DNA of 64,000 nucleotides from Paenibacillus sinopodophylli (GCF_005930355.1 NZ_VDBO01000001.1:1967135-2031134); one strand, 5' to 3'. Positions 17,665 through 27,233 are shown, counted from the stretch's first letter. The notes: generated by a model not told the origin, from the letters alone. Translations and numbers: made by a program.

Positions 17665-18885
17665 TTATCTGAGATACTGACCGATACGATCCGGGAAGAA
17701 AACGGATAGCTGGAGGAGCATTTGTCCCCAATTTTGCACACGACCTGTCCACTTACGGGTCACATCCATGGTGGCCAGATAGAGCATTTTCAATAAGGAA
17801 TCATCCGTTGGAAAGATGCTTTTTCCCTTCATCACCTTACGAAGCTGACGGTGGTAGCTCTCGATAATATTGGTTGTATAGATAATCTTGCGGATTTCAG
17901 CTGGATATTTGAAGAAAGTAGCAAGCTCGTCCCAGTTTTGACGCCAAGAGCGCACAATGAGCGGATATTTGCTGCCCCATGCCTCCTCGAAACGATCTAG
18001 TTCTAGCAGAGCCATCTCTTCGTTAACCGCTTTATAGATAGGCTTGAGATCAGCTGTAACTTTCTTTAAATCCTTGTAAGAGACAAACCGTGTGGAGTTG
18101 CGAATCTGATGAATAATACATTTCTGGATTTCGGTTTGTGGATAACAAGCAGAAATCGCTTGAGTAAAGCCGGTTAAGTTGTCTACACAAGTGATGAGAA
18201 TGTCTTGAACGCCGCGGTTTTTCAGATCATTTAAAACGTTAAGCCAGAACTTGGACGACTCATTCTCGCCAATCCACATGCCAAGCACATCTTTGCAGCC
18301 TTCGAGGTCAATACCAATGACTATGTAGGCAGCCTTGTTCACAATGGCACCATCCTGCTTGACTTTAAAGTGAATAGCATCAAGAAACACAACCGCGTAC
18401 ACGGACTGTAGCGGCCGATTTTGCCATTCTTTAATAAGCGGAATAATCTTATTGGTTACGTTGGAAATGAAGGTTGGAGATAGGTCAATCCCGTATAGAT
18501 TCTGCAAATGATCTTGAATGTCTCGGGTGCTTACGCCTTTGGCATAGAGAGCGATAATTTGATCCTCAATGCCTGTCACGTTCGATTGATGCTTCTTCAC
18601 GACAAGCGGCTCAAACTCGCCTTCACGGTCACGAGGGATGCTGATTTCCTGTTCGCCATACTCACTCGTAATCCTTTTCTTGCTCTTGCCATTGCGACTG
18701 TTGCTGGTCTGTTTCTGCTGCATTTCATGCTTTTGATAGCCTAAATGAGCATCCATCTCGCCTTCGAGCATCTCTTGTAGCGTTTCGGCAAACAAATCTT
18801 TTAGCGCATTTTGAGCATCCTGAGCGGATACCAATTTGTTCTCCTTAATGAATGCCCGAAGTTGTTCCTTTGTCCATAATCCCAT
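17665..18885 (-). CDS. IS256-family (mutator-type) transposase
   Basis: DDE transposase of 406 residues catalysing excision and insertion of the element. The N-terminal DNA-binding part contains the family's early block (FAETLQEMLEGEMDAHLGY). Catalytic residues are visible as Asp in VVFLDAIHFKV, Asp in LITCVDNLTGF and Glu in TTNIIESYHRQLRK. Full length with no stop or frameshift. Start at ATG 18885 with GGGGAGT upstream. It fills nearly the whole element, leaving short non-coding ends. Confidence 0.96.
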   Translation of the reverse strand: MGLWTKEQLRAFIKENKLVSAQDAQNALKDLFAETLQEMLEGEMDAHLGYQKHEMQQKQTSNSRNGKSKKRITSEYGEQEISIPRDREGEFEPLVVKKHQSNVTGIEDQIIALYAKGVSTRDIQDHLQNLYGIDLSPTFISNVTNKIIPLIKEWQNRPLQSVYAVVFLDAIHFKVKQDGAIVNKAAYIVIGIDLEGCKDVLGMWIGENESSKFWLNVLNDLKNRGVQDILITCVDNLTGFTQAISACYPQTEIQKCIIHQIRNSTRFVSYKDLKKVTADLKPIYKAVNEEMALLELDRFEEAWGSKYPLIVRSWRQNWDELATFFKYPAEIRKIIYTTNIIESYHRQLRKVMKGKSIFPTDDSLLKMLYLATMDVTRKWTGRVQNWGQMLLQLSVFFPDRIGQYLR

Positions 18886-18930
18886 GTGTACTCCCCAACC
18901 TTTCTATTACTTCTATTTTAATAGATTTGG

Positions 18931-18958
18931 GAGTTTACACAAAGTATTTTACAGACTC
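18931..18958. repeat. IS256 terminal inverted repeat, right
   Basis: Reverse complement begins GAGTCTGT and ends GTGTAAACTC, matching the left end. The second copy of the target duplication ACGCAGCC follows at 18959-18966. Confidence 0.92.
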
Positions 18959-19042
18959 ACGCAGCCTTGTAGAACCATTTCGAGAAAACTTTACATACGG
19001 GAAATACGATATTCCTATACACTAAGCAATATAGGAGAAAAA

Positions 19043-19564
19043 ATGAGAACCATACAAGTAGTTATACTTATGATTATTTTACTTGGAGTTTGTATTTCAA
19101 TAATAACGTTAGGATTATTTAAGTTCTATAGCTATACGCCAGTTAATGAAAATGAAGTGACCTCCGTCTTAGGCACATATAAGAGTAGTAGCTATGAATT
19201 AACAAGTAAAAGTACTTATGAGCTTAAAATCAAATTAATGGAATACGAAGCAACCTTCTATATTTGGTCAGTTCCTTTAAAATCAATAAAGAAAGAGAGT
19301 TTAAATACGCTAACAAACGGAGAGAAAGTAAACATTCAGATACTTACCGCGGATTTGGAACATCTCAATAATTCTAATAAACACATTATCGTTTACGGAT
19401 TCACCTCTAATAAACATGCATATTTGAAGTTAGATGATGTAAACTACCAACAAAAAGAGAATTCAAAACTCGGATTTATTATATCGATTGTTTTTTCTGT
19501 TGCCTTGCTGTTTATGCTAATCTTTATTTATTCAACGACTAAAAGACTTAAGAGAAAAAAATAA
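19043..19564 (+). CDS. Hypothetical two-helix membrane protein
   Basis: Protein of 173 residues with an N-terminal membrane helix (about 5-25), an extracytoplasmic domain of about 115 residues, and a second helix near 146-168 followed by a positively charged tail (KRLKRKK). The topology resembles DUF3592-type proteins, but no decisive motif was seen. ATAGGAG precedes ATG 19043; the frame is open further upstream but that part lies in the insertion sequence. AT-rich, like its neighbours. The IS lies 84 bp upstream and may have separated the gene from its promoter. Confidence 0.6.
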   Translation: MRTIQVVILMIILLGVCISIITLGLFKFYSYTPVNENEVTSVLGTYKSSSYELTSKSTYELKIKLMEYEATFYIWSVPLKSIKKESLNTLTNGEKVNIQILTADLEHLNNSNKHIIVYGFTSNKHAYLKLDDVNYQQKENSKLGFIISIVFSVALLFMLIFIYSTTKRLKRKK

Positions 19565-19651
19565 ATCCTCATACACTTACGGCCATATGCAAAGTTAGTC
19601 TTTAAGTATTAAGCTATCGGAACGTGAACCCCAGCCTTGTCCTAAATATAA

Positions 19652-20020
19652 CTAGCAGGGAGCAGTGTGTGATTTTGCTTTCTCATCCTTGCTGCCGTAT
19701 CCAATCTGTCCATATGTATTGGAACCCCAAATCCACACAGTGCCGTCCGATTTCAAAGCAAAATTGCCAACTTCTACAGAGATGGTAACTGGAAGTTTCG
19801 AACCACGTGTAGCATGTTCATTGCCTGATCACGTCCAAATTGCTCCATCTTTTTGTAATGCTATGTTCCGTCCCTCGATGGAATCAATATCAATAATAGC
19901 GGTTAGCGGAATACCTCTGACAGCTATATCTTTCTATCCGAAAACGATATTTACTTGTAATAGGTATAACATGATAACAGCAATTAAGAGTAATAACTTA
20001 TAAGTTTTCTTGTGTTTCAT
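19652..20020 (-). pseudogene. RCC1-repeat exported protein, degraded
   Basis: From ATG 20020 (AGGAG upstream) a single frame reads MKHKKTYKLLLLIAVIMLYL, a signal-peptide-like start. It then has an in-frame TAG at codon 29 and a TGA at codon 64, and ends at a TAG at 19652. Between the stops it encodes typical RCC1-repeat pieces: IALQKDGAIWT and FALKSDGTVWIWGSNTYGQIG. The TGA follows AIWT where RCC1 repeats have a Trp, so it is probably a TGG-to-TGA change. The product is also much shorter than seven-blade RCC1 proteins. A decayed gene, not a functional one. Confidence 0.75.
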
Positions 20021-20077
20021 CCTATACACTCCTTCTACTTCGGTTCCGATCGTCAACTAATATGCCAGATCGTTCAA

Positions 20078-20107
20078 CGAGGCTGCCGTTTCATACCGGT
20101 AGCCTCG
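20078..20107 (-). terminator. Hairpin after the SLH-GH18 gene
   Basis: CGAGGCTGCCG at 20078-20088 pairs with the complementary arm ending at 20107 with a single mismatch. It is GC-rich and just downstream of the minus-strand SLH gene. No good T tail is present, so it may be a transcript-end stabiliser. Confidence 0.5.
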
Positions 20108-20141
20108 ATTTGGTAATTATAAATGCAATCCACCTAGCACT

Positions 20142-21764
20142 CTAATCATTAAACGACGAAATCATCGTCCAATCAGCATCTGTGAGCTGGTTCATTTGCC
20201 ATACAGCAACACCACGCAGCCCCATTTCCTTCGCTAAACGCATCTTGGCTTCGATGCTCTCTGTATTCTCGTACCAAAGCAAATGCGATCCGCGCTCATC
20301 TGCAAAGGTGATACGATTCAAAAAATACGGCAGCTGCATAACAGATACAGTGCCTGCAGCGGCTACTCGACTTTCAACAGCCGTAATCGCAGGCGAACGG
20401 AAAAACTCAACTGTGCCGTCAGGCTTCGTCGTCCATTGATTCGCTTGCTTGGATATACCGAGCATCAGCTTCTGCGCTGGAATATAGGTCAGTGCATCGC
20501 GAACGGCATCTCCTACCAGTGTCAGCGGAGCAGACGGCAGACCGCTTTCCTCATGGGTGAATTCATAAGCCATCAGCACAACCATATCTGCCAGCTCACC
20601 CAGCGTCTTATAATCATAGCCTGCATAGTAATAGGATGGCGGCACAACAATCGTCAATGACAGATTACTGCCAAGCACGGCTTTAATCTCGCGAATCAGC
20701 TCCGTGAATGGTTCTTTCAACGCTGCAGATACCAGCCCTTCGAAATCAATAGCCACACGCGAGAACCCATATTCCGGATTCGCAGCGACCTCGCCAAGCG
20801 AGGCGGCAAAAGCTTTGCGCGCATCTGCATCCGCGACAAATTCACCCAGCTTCTGAAACGTCGTGTTTCCAAAAACCATCAGCGTCTTTTCTGTTCCGCC
20901 TGCTTCTGCTGCTTCAAGCGTCTGCTTCCAATCACTTGGCAGTGCCATCGCGACAGAAGCCTTTCCAGCTCCTTCGTAGCTCAGCTTTGCCCAATCCAAG
21001 ATAATCTCGCCCGCCGCAGCAATACGATCATTTTTCTTATATGAGCCCGAATTCGCATAGAATGCTGCAAGATCAAGTTGATGATCCTTGCTGCCATAAC
21101 CGATTAATCGATCAATTGTCGCTGCCGCTTCGCGGCGCGTTAATGTTTTCTGGGGAAGAAATAGACCTTTGTTATCTCCTTGCATAATAGAATCGACATA
21201 AGTCTGCATTACATAGGGTGCAAGCTTAGCATCGATTTGATTTCTATCGCCATATGCAGCTCGCTTGTCCGCTTCCTTCCACCCTGTATCCAGCCACTGC
21301 TTTCTCTCATCCACCGACTTGCTTTGTAGCAGTGCGAAGGCAGTCAACGCCGCTACCTCTTCTCGCTTAATCGCTTCGCTCGGTTTGAATTTTCCGTCCT
21401 TAATGAGCAAATCCAGCCAGTCTGCATCATATGCTTGTTTGATTGCAGCATAAGACCAACGCTCCTTCGCTACATCCTGAATAGCAGTCGTTCTCTCCTG
21501 TACGGCCGCGGGCCTGACGGCTTCTGTGAGCAGCTTCACAAAGGCTTCTCTCGTAAGCGCCGTATCCGGTTGGAAGGTACCATTCTCATATCCGGTAACG
21601 ACTCCCTTAGCTACTAACCGGTAAATGGATTCTGCTGCCCAATCCTTCTCTTGTACATCACGAAATGGCTTCAATTGCGCATCATACGCGAACACCTGCA
21701 TAGACGTTCCCATTAGTATCATAACAAGCAAACCAACTAACATTACCGTTTTTCCCCTTAGCAT
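20142..21764 (-). CDS. SLH-domain surface protein with GH18 hydrolase domain
   Basis: Exported protein of about 540 residues. A signal peptide is followed by three S-layer homology domains (about 30-90, 95-155 and 160-215; FRDVQEKDWAAESIYRL, GVVTGYENGTFQPD and ITR/LTREA motifs), which anchor proteins to cell-wall polysaccharide. The rest is a family 18 glycoside hydrolase domain related to spore-type YaaH/SleL enzymes. VAIDFEGL carries the likely catalytic Glu, VVLMAYEFTHEE the next conserved Tyr, and GVAVWQMNQL the last strand. It probably cleaves N-acetylglucosamine-containing wall or chitin-like glycans at the surface. Start: ATG 21764 chosen; the upstream TTG at 21794 is possible, since AAGGAG lies between them. 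Confidence 0.88.
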   Translation of the reverse strand: MLRGKTVMLVGLLVMILMGTSMQVFAYDAQLKPFRDVQEKDWAAESIYRLVAKGVVTGYENGTFQPDTALTREAFVKLLTEAVRPAAVQERTTAIQDVAKERWSYAAIKQAYDADWLDLLIKDGKFKPSEAIKREEVAALTAFALLQSKSVDERKQWLDTGWKEADKRAAYGDRNQIDAKLAPYVMQTYVDSIMQGDNKGLFLPQKTLTRREAAATIDRLIGYGSKDHQLDLAAFYANSGSYKKNDRIAAAGEIILDWAKLSYEGAGKASVAMALPSDWKQTLEAAEAGGTEKTLMVFGNTTFQKLGEFVADADARKAFAASLGEVAANPEYGFSRVAIDFEGLVSAALKEPFTELIREIKAVLGSNLSLTIVVPPSYYYAGYDYKTLGELADMVVLMAYEFTHEESGLPSAPLTLVGDAVRDALTYIPAQKLMLGISKQANQWTTKPDGTVEFFRSPAITAVESRVAAAGTVSVMQLPYFLNRITFADERGSHLLWYENTESIEAKMRLAKEMGLRGVAVWQMNQLTDADWTMISSFND

Positions 21765-21971
21765 CAATTCTGTCTCACTCTCCTTCATATCCAATCTCTA
21801 ACTCTATTGTTTTAATCGATAGTATGATAGCCTGATTTCCACTAAAAGTCCAACTAATACATAATATGGGTCTCTTAATCTAGCATTCTACTTCCTCAGC
21901 TAGTGTTGAACGACAAATAAGGCGGTCCGCTGTCTTCTCACCCAGCATCACACCTTATTGGCCTAACCTAA

Positions 21972-23567
21972 TTATGTCGATTTCTTCGTATCCTGACGGT
22001 AGTCAATAGGCAGCTTGCCGTACCTTTTTTTGAACATGTCGCTGAAGTGGCGGGCATTGTTATAACCCGCCTTTTCTGCGACTTCATATACCATAAGATC
22101 GGTTAGAGCCAGCATGTCCGCAGCGTGCCTCATTCGAACCTCTGTCACGTATTGCTTGAAGTTCTGCTTCGTATGCTTCTTGAAGAAGCTGCTAAAATAA
22201 TATGGATTCATGAAAGCCAAGCTCGCCATAGATTCCAGTGTTATTTCTTCGCTGTAGTGCTCATCGATGTATTGTTTGATTTTGGCCAACATCATCTTAT
22301 CCTTATTGCCCGATTCATTGTCCATCTCGTTGTATGTTTTCTCGAACAGCCCGATGACTTCATGGCTCATTCGATCGAAGGTTTCGAAAGCGGCAAGCAG
22401 CTGCTGCAGCTCCCGCTTGTCCAATGCCCTCTCCGATAACTGAACGCCAGACTTAGACAGCTCTTGGATGATAAACGAAACCGATGAGAAGCAAGTCGAT
22501 ATCGCAAGCGAGCGGTCACCGAACGTTTCGGATTTGATGCGATCAAGCCATACGGTCAATGCTGACTGTACCTCCGTCCACGCCTTTGCCGTTATGGAGC
22601 GGATGACATCCCACTGCAAGTCATATAGCTGTTTATCCATGGCATGCAGCTTACTCTGAGGAACATAGCTTAATATACGCTTCAAACCGACAAAGTATTT
22701 CATCTCCATCGTACGTCCAGCTTCAGCATAGGCATCCTCCAGCTTGATCAACGCACTGACAGGACGGCTGACAGCCACTGAGACCTTCAGCTTCAGGAAT
22801 GTTTCTATTTTATACTGTGTGTCTTCTGCTAGAAGAATGGGCTCATCCTCACCATCATGACTGACGACGACGACATGCTGATTCTGCTTCATGAACACAT
22901 AGCCTATACCAGAAGCAATAAAGACCTCCTGCAACACGTTGCCTATGGCAAATTCAATCAGCTTCTTTTCTTTCTCTGTCCAGCGGTCTGTTTCTTCTTT
23001 CAAATGCTCGACTGCTATAATCAGTACTGAATAGTAGGGACCTTGCAACTGCTCAACCGTTTCCTCAAAAGACTTCGTTCTAGGCGAGAGATTCCCGTCC
23101 GTTAACTGGATTAATGCGTCCTGCATCTCTTCGTGCCGATTCTTACGTTCCAATAGCTGCAGCTTGCCCTTCCGCTTCTGCTCTTCATTATGCTCTGTTA
23201 TTAAAGAAATCGCTTTGTCCAGCACGCTCTCAAGCTGCTGCTTGACGACCGGCTTCACCAGATAGTCGATTGCTCCATAAGCAACAGCATCTCGCGCGTA
23301 GGAAAACTCCTGATAAGCGCTAACAAAAATAACATGAACAGGCAGACCTCTCTGCTTAATCTCTTTAATTATGTCAATGCCGGTTCGATGCGGCATACTG
23401 ATATCACTAATGATGAGATCGGGATGAAGCTCCTCGATTAGCTGCATCAGCTCATTCCCGTCATAGGCTTGCCCCACAATTTCCATACCGAATGATTCCC
23501 ATTGAATGAGCTTGCGTAGTCCTTTAATAATAATCGGTTCATCATCTGCCAGTATTATTCGGATCAT
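21972..23567 (-). CDS. YesN-type response regulator, REC + AraC HTH
   Basis: Response regulator of 531 residues. The receiver domain (about 1-120) has ILADDEP, phospho-acceptor Asp55 in LIISDISMP and YLVKPVVK. A variable middle follows, and the AraC-type DNA-binding domain spans about 425-528 (LESMASLAFMNPYYFSSFFK, VAEKAGYNNARHFSDMFKK). GAAGGAGG precedes ATG 23567. It overlaps the 3' end of the kinase gene by 26 bp, so the pair is co-translated. Last gene of the GH43/GH88/importer locus and probably its activator. Confidence 0.93.
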   Translation of the reverse strand: MIRIILADDEPIIIKGLRKLIQWESFGMEIVGQAYDGNELMQLIEELHPDLIISDISMPHRTGIDIIKEIKQRGLPVHVIFVSAYQEFSYARDAVAYGAIDYLVKPVVKQQLESVLDKAISLITEHNEEQKRKGKLQLLERKNRHEEMQDALIQLTDGNLSPRTKSFEETVEQLQGPYYSVLIIAVEHLKEETDRWTEKEKKLIEFAIGNVLQEVFIASGIGYVFMKQNQHVVVVSHDGEDEPILLAEDTQYKIETFLKLKVSVAVSRPVSALIKLEDAYAEAGRTMEMKYFVGLKRILSYVPQSKLHAMDKQLYDLQWDVIRSITAKAWTEVQSALTVWLDRIKSETFGDRSLAISTCFSSVSFIIQELSKSGVQLSERALDKRELQQLLAAFETFDRMSHEVIGLFEKTYNEMDNESGNKDKMMLAKIKQYIDEHYSEEITLESMASLAFMNPYYFSSFFKKHTKQNFKQYVTEVRMRHAADMLALTDLMVYEVAEKAGYNNARHFSDMFKKRYGKLPIDYRQDTKKST

Positions 23568-25323
23568 ACGGCAATGCCTCCTTCACTGGGAATAGCATCA
23601 GCACCGAGGTGCCAACATGCTTGCGGCTGCTTATCGAAATGCCGTAACCATCCCCGCAAACGGATTTGATTCGTTCATGTACGTTTTTGACGCCGACATT
23701 TTTCGATGGAGCAGACGCATCCCTAAGCATCATGTCTAGTCGATCTATTTCGTCTTTATCCATGCCAATGCCATCATCATATACGGTTACGGCCAGCTTG
23801 TTCTCTACACAATCAATTGAAATTTGAACCGTGCCTTTACCTTTCATTCGCAGCCCATGCTGAATCGCATTCTCAACAATCGGCTGCAGAGAAAGCTTCA
23901 GAATCTGCCACTCTAAATTCACATTATCAGATATATCGCATCTAAGCTCGAATCGATTCTCGAACCTTACTTGTATGATGTAGAAATAGTCTTTGAGATG
24001 CTCCAGCTCTCGCTGGATTGTCACCCAATCCTCACCGTAATCAATCACGTATTTCAACTGATTCGATAGCGAAAGAATCATATCCGCAACCTCATCCGCA
24101 TCGCTGTGTACCGCATTCATGCGAATAACCTCCAACGTATTGTACAAATAATGAGGTCTGATTTGGCTCTTGAGCGCACTCAGCTCCGTTTGCTTTTGCT
24201 TGATCTCGGCCACATAAGCCTCATTAATGAAAGCTTGCAGCCGATCTACCATTCGGTTGAAGCCATGTGCAAGTCTGCCCATCTCATCATTGCTCTTCAC
24301 TTCAATCTGGATTTCCAGATTGCCCGATTCCACCTTGGCCATCTGCTTGATCAAGCCACGGATCGGCGCAGCCAGCCGCCTGGAGAACCAAGTTCCCATA
24401 ATAATGAGTACAAGCGAACAAATGCCAATCGCCATATATACAGCTGTACTCGTTGTTCCCAGCTGCTTATAAATTTCTTTTTTCTCGAATTCAACGAGCA
24501 ATTGGCCCTTCAAGAACGGGATTTCCTCGCTTAATATAAGCTTATCCTCATCTGCATGAGATGCAAACGGCGTACGGATACCTGCCAGCTCTTTATTACT
24601 GAAGTAAGGGCGCTCCTTATCGTCAAGAACATACAGCTCGTCCCGCTCCCCCAAGTTCAGCTCGCGCAAAAAAGGATCTGCCAGCTTAGCATCTACATCG
24701 AAGAACAATGTACCGACAATTTTGTGTTCCTTCGTAAGTGTACCTGATGTATCAATTAAATTGCGCCCAATGGTGATGACTTTGTCTTTAGAGTTGAATA
24801 TATAATAATCGTCATGTGTCGGATACATCATCAAACCTGTCGGATCTTCCTTCACCGTACTTAGCCATTCCTTGACCGGCAGCTGTTCTGGAATAACGAC
24901 TTTATTCTCCTTGGTTTGATAGTACAGCTTATTGTCCGTAGTACGCACGAAGTAAGCACTCGTTATGTAACGATCGCTGTACACAATCATTTTGAGAAAG
25001 GCATCAATCGGGACGGTGTTGATTTGCTCCAGCTCGTTTACATTGCGGGTCTGATTGTCCGAGAAGCTGTCCTGCAAGCCTTCATAGCGTCCCGTATACA
25101 TCAGCATCGATATTTCATTGTAATTATTGAAGGCAGAGTTCAGATTATAGCTGATATAGAGAACCATTTGACGCAAATTATCATTCGTATAACGCTCCAC
25201 ATGTCCTGTAAAGGTTTGGACGGAGAAATAGCTGAGTGCGAATAAGGGAATCAATCCTACTACTATAAAAGCAGCCGAAAACTTCACGAACACGCTGTTC
25301 CATCTTAACCGCCATTCTTTCAT
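23542..25323 (-). CDS. YesM-type sensor histidine kinase
   Basis: Membrane sensor kinase of 593 residues. Transmembrane helix 1 (about 12-33), an extracellular Cache-like sensor domain, transmembrane helix 2 (about 293-315), a HAMP region (RRLAAPIRGL onward), the His_kinase motif IRPHYLYNT and a HATPase domain (LQPIVENAIQHGL, YDDGIGMD, GVKNVHERI). The family usually has INPHFLYNT; Asn to Arg and Phe to Tyr are unusual here. Start at ATG 25323 because AAGGAGG lies 7 nt ahead. Operon with the downstream response regulator and probably with the importer genes upstream, with a hairpin between. Confidence 0.92.
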   Translation of the reverse strand: MKEWRLRWNSVFVKFSAAFIVVGLIPLFALSYFSVQTFTGHVERYTNDNLRQMVLYISYNLNSAFNNYNEISMLMYTGRYEGLQDSFSDNQTRNVNELEQINTVPIDAFLKMIVYSDRYITSAYFVRTTDNKLYYQTKENKVVIPEQLPVKEWLSTVKEDPTGLMMYPTHDDYYIFNSKDKVITIGRNLIDTSGTLTKEHKIVGTLFFDVDAKLADPFLRELNLGERDELYVLDDKERPYFSNKELAGIRTPFASHADEDKLILSEEIPFLKGQLLVEFEKKEIYKQLGTTSTAVYMAIGICSLVLIIMGTWFSRRLAAPIRGLIKQMAKVESGNLEIQIEVKSNDEMGRLAHGFNRMVDRLQAFINEAYVAEIKQKQTELSALKSQIRPHYLYNTLEVIRMNAVHSDADEVADMILSLSNQLKYVIDYGEDWVTIQRELEHLKDYFYIIQVRFENRFELRCDISDNVNLEWQILKLSLQPIVENAIQHGLRMKGKGTVQISIDCVENKLAVTVYDDGIGMDKDEIDRLDMMLRDASAPSKNVGVKNVHERIKSVCGDGYGISISSRKHVGTSVLMLFPVKEALPYDPNNTGR

Positions 25324-25417
25324 CTGCAAACCTCCTTAGCAAGCGCATTCCACTACTTATTTTACCATATCCGCTTCATGCGAAACCCACTCCCTAGTAG
25401 AAAAGGGTCCAACAGGC

Positions 25418-25453
25418 ACAGCCGGAAGCTCATTAAGAGTAGCTTCCGGCTGT
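25418..25453 (-). terminator. Strong hairpin between permease and kinase genes
   Basis: A perfect 13-bp stem (25418-25430 with 25441-25453) lies downstream of the permease gene at 25484. The minus-strand tail has only a few T, so it may be a partial terminator or processing site separating the importer genes from the sensor pair. Confidence 0.6.
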
Positions 25454-25483
25454 ACTTGTCATGCTTTGCCTCCATATACAGTT

Positions 25484-26314
25484 TTAGCCTTTGATCGCTC
25501 CGGACGAGACACCTTTTACGAAATACTTTTGCAACGATAGGAAGGCAATGAGTACAGGAATCAGTGACATCGTCGTACCCGCGAAAATCATATCCCAGCG
25601 TGACGAGAATTCGCCGACATAATAGAACAGCTCAACGATCATCGTTTTGGCTTGACCTGCAGGGAGAACCATCATTGGCATGAGGAAATCATTCCATATG
25701 CCGAGTCCTTGCAGCACCACCATACTCGCGGTAACAGGTCCGAGCAACGGAAATACAATTTTCCAGAAGATACCTGTTCTTGAGCAGCCGTCGATCTCTG
25801 CTGATTCCTCGATTTCACGCGGAATACCTTTAAGAAAACTGGTGTAGAGCAAAACGCCGAAACCGACTGAGCCTGATATATAGACGAGGATCGGTCCCCA
25901 CAGCGTTCCGAATAGCCCGATCATTTTCAACTGCTTGAACAATGGAATCATATACACCTGAAACGGAATCATCATTCCGAAGAGGAAGTAAGTAAATACG
26001 CCGTTTGTCCACTTGCTGTTTGTCCGTTCAATCGCATAAGCCGCCATTGGGATAACGAGCACCATTACGATGATAGAGGAGAAGGTTAAGATGGAGCTGT
26101 TAAGCATCGCCGCAGGATACTGGGTTTCGGTAAGCAAATACTTGAAGCTGTCAACATATAACCCTTTCGGGAAAGCAATGGCATCGCGCATAATTTCTCC
26201 ATTGCTCTTGAACGCAGACATGATGTTAAAGTAAATCGGAAAAGCGAACACAATGGCGATTACAAACGTAACGGCGAACACGATGACATCATTGGCGGTA
26301 ACTTTCTTTTTCAT
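25484..26314 (-). CDS. Carbohydrate ABC permease, MalG type
   Basis: Inner-membrane permease of 276 residues, partner of the upstream permease in a CUT1-type sugar importer. It has six predicted helices. The EAA loop that docks to the ATPase is visible as EIEESAEIDGCSRTGIFWKIVFPLL, and the C-terminal end VKGVSSGAIKG is typical for MalG-like subunits. It begins one base after the stop of the upstream permease, so the two are co-translated. No ATPase gene is in this locus; such importers generally use a shared MsmX-type ATPase encoded elsewhere. Confidence 0.93.
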   Translation of the reverse strand: MKKKVTANDVIVFAVTFVIAIVFAFPIYFNIMSAFKSNGEIMRDAIAFPKGLYVDSFKYLLTETQYPAAMLNSSILTFSSIIVMVLVIPMAAYAIERTNSKWTNGVFTYFLFGMMIPFQVYMIPLFKQLKMIGLFGTLWGPILVYISGSVGFGVLLYTSFLKGIPREIEESAEIDGCSRTGIFWKIVFPLLGPVTASMVVLQGLGIWNDFLMPMMVLPAGQAKTMIVELFYYVGEFSSRWDMIFAGTTMSLIPVLIAFLSLQKYFVKGVSSGAIKG

Positions 26315-26315
26315 C

Positions 26316-27209
26316 CTACATTTGCACCTCTCTTTTCCGAAGAACTTTAATTTGCACCAGGGAGATGACTAGCGTCAGCAGGAATAGAACCATGGAAAGC
26401 GCGGTACCGAAGCCTTGTCTTAATTCGCCGAAACCGACCTTGTAGATAATATAAGTCAATGTCTCTGTTGCGAATCCAGGGCCGCCGTCTGTCATAACCG
26501 CAATTTGGTCGAAAATTTTGAGGGAGCCAATCATCGAGAGCATGACGCAAACCGTCATCGCACCTGCGAGCAGCGGGAACGTAATGCTGCGAAATTGCTG
26601 CCAGCGGTTAGCCCCGTCAATGCTGGCTGCTTCATGCAATTCTTGCGGGATACCTTGAAGTCCTGCCAAATAAATGACCATATAGTAACCGGCTGCCTTC
26701 CAAACGGTAGAGAGGATAATCGCGATTAAAGCGAAATCGGGATTACCGAGCCAATCTGCCTTGAGGAAACCGAGACCTGTCATATCCAATAATTGATTTA
26801 ATACGCCGAAGTTGTAGTTCATAATGATCATCCAGATAAAACCCATAATAATGCCGCTCATTAAGACAGGGAAATAAAAGATGCTGCGGAAAAAGTTTCG
26901 GAACCAACGTACTTGATCGACGAGAATGGCTAGCAGCAGCGCAAGCACGTTTTCTAGAATGACTAGTGAAAAGGCAAAGATCAATGTATTTTTAAGTGCG
27001 TTATGAACCCTTGGGCTATTAATAATTTCAATGAAATTATCTAGTCCGATATATTTGATATTGCTGCTTAGCCCATCCCATGAGGTAAAGCTCAAATATA
27101 CGCTGCTAAGCGTTGGGATGATGACGAAAGCCGTGTATAGTAGAAAGGCTGGAAATATAAACCAAATGGCATAATGTGTCCATTTCTTTTTCTTTAGCTG
27201 GGCAATCAT
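26316..27209 (-). CDS. Carbohydrate ABC permease, MalF type
   Basis: Inner-membrane permease of 297 residues. An N-terminal helix (about 13-35) is followed by five more; the EAA loop reads ELHEAASIDGANRWQQFRSITFPLL. It forms a heterodimer with the downstream MalG-type permease and receives substrate from the binding protein encoded upstream. An intrinsic terminator-like hairpin sits between it and the binding-protein gene, so it is probably transcribed by read-through at a lower level. Confidence 0.93.
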   Translation of the reverse strand: MIAQLKKKKWTHYAIWFIFPAFLLYTAFVIIPTLSSVYLSFTSWDGLSSNIKYIGLDNFIEIINSPRVHNALKNTLIFAFSLVILENVLALLLAILVDQVRWFRNFFRSIFYFPVLMSGIIMGFIWMIIMNYNFGVLNQLLDMTGLGFLKADWLGNPDFALIAIILSTVWKAAGYYMVIYLAGLQGIPQELHEAASIDGANRWQQFRSITFPLLAGAMTVCVMLSMIGSLKIFDQIAVMTDGGPGFATETLTYIIYKVGFGELRQGFGTALSMVLFLLTLVISLVQIKVLRKREVQM

Positions 27210-27233
27210 GGCTCTCCTACCTCCTAAGTTTTT

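Larger units (their letters stand above)
17609..18958 (-). mobile_element. Complete IS256-family insertion sequence
   Basis: A 1350-bp element bounded by 28-bp terminal inverted repeats that match at 23 of 28 positions (17609-17636 and 18931-18958; both have TCTGT near the outer end and GTGTAAACTC at the inner end). It is flanked by a perfect 8-bp direct repeat ACGCAGCC at 17601-17608 and 18959-18966, the target-site duplication expected for this family. It carries one intact transposase gene, so the copy looks recent and potentially active. Confidence 0.95.

Noticed and set aside
19665-20003. 112-residue open frame on the plus strand
   Set aside because: It is antisense to the RCC1-like pseudogene, has no RBS and no recognisable domain.
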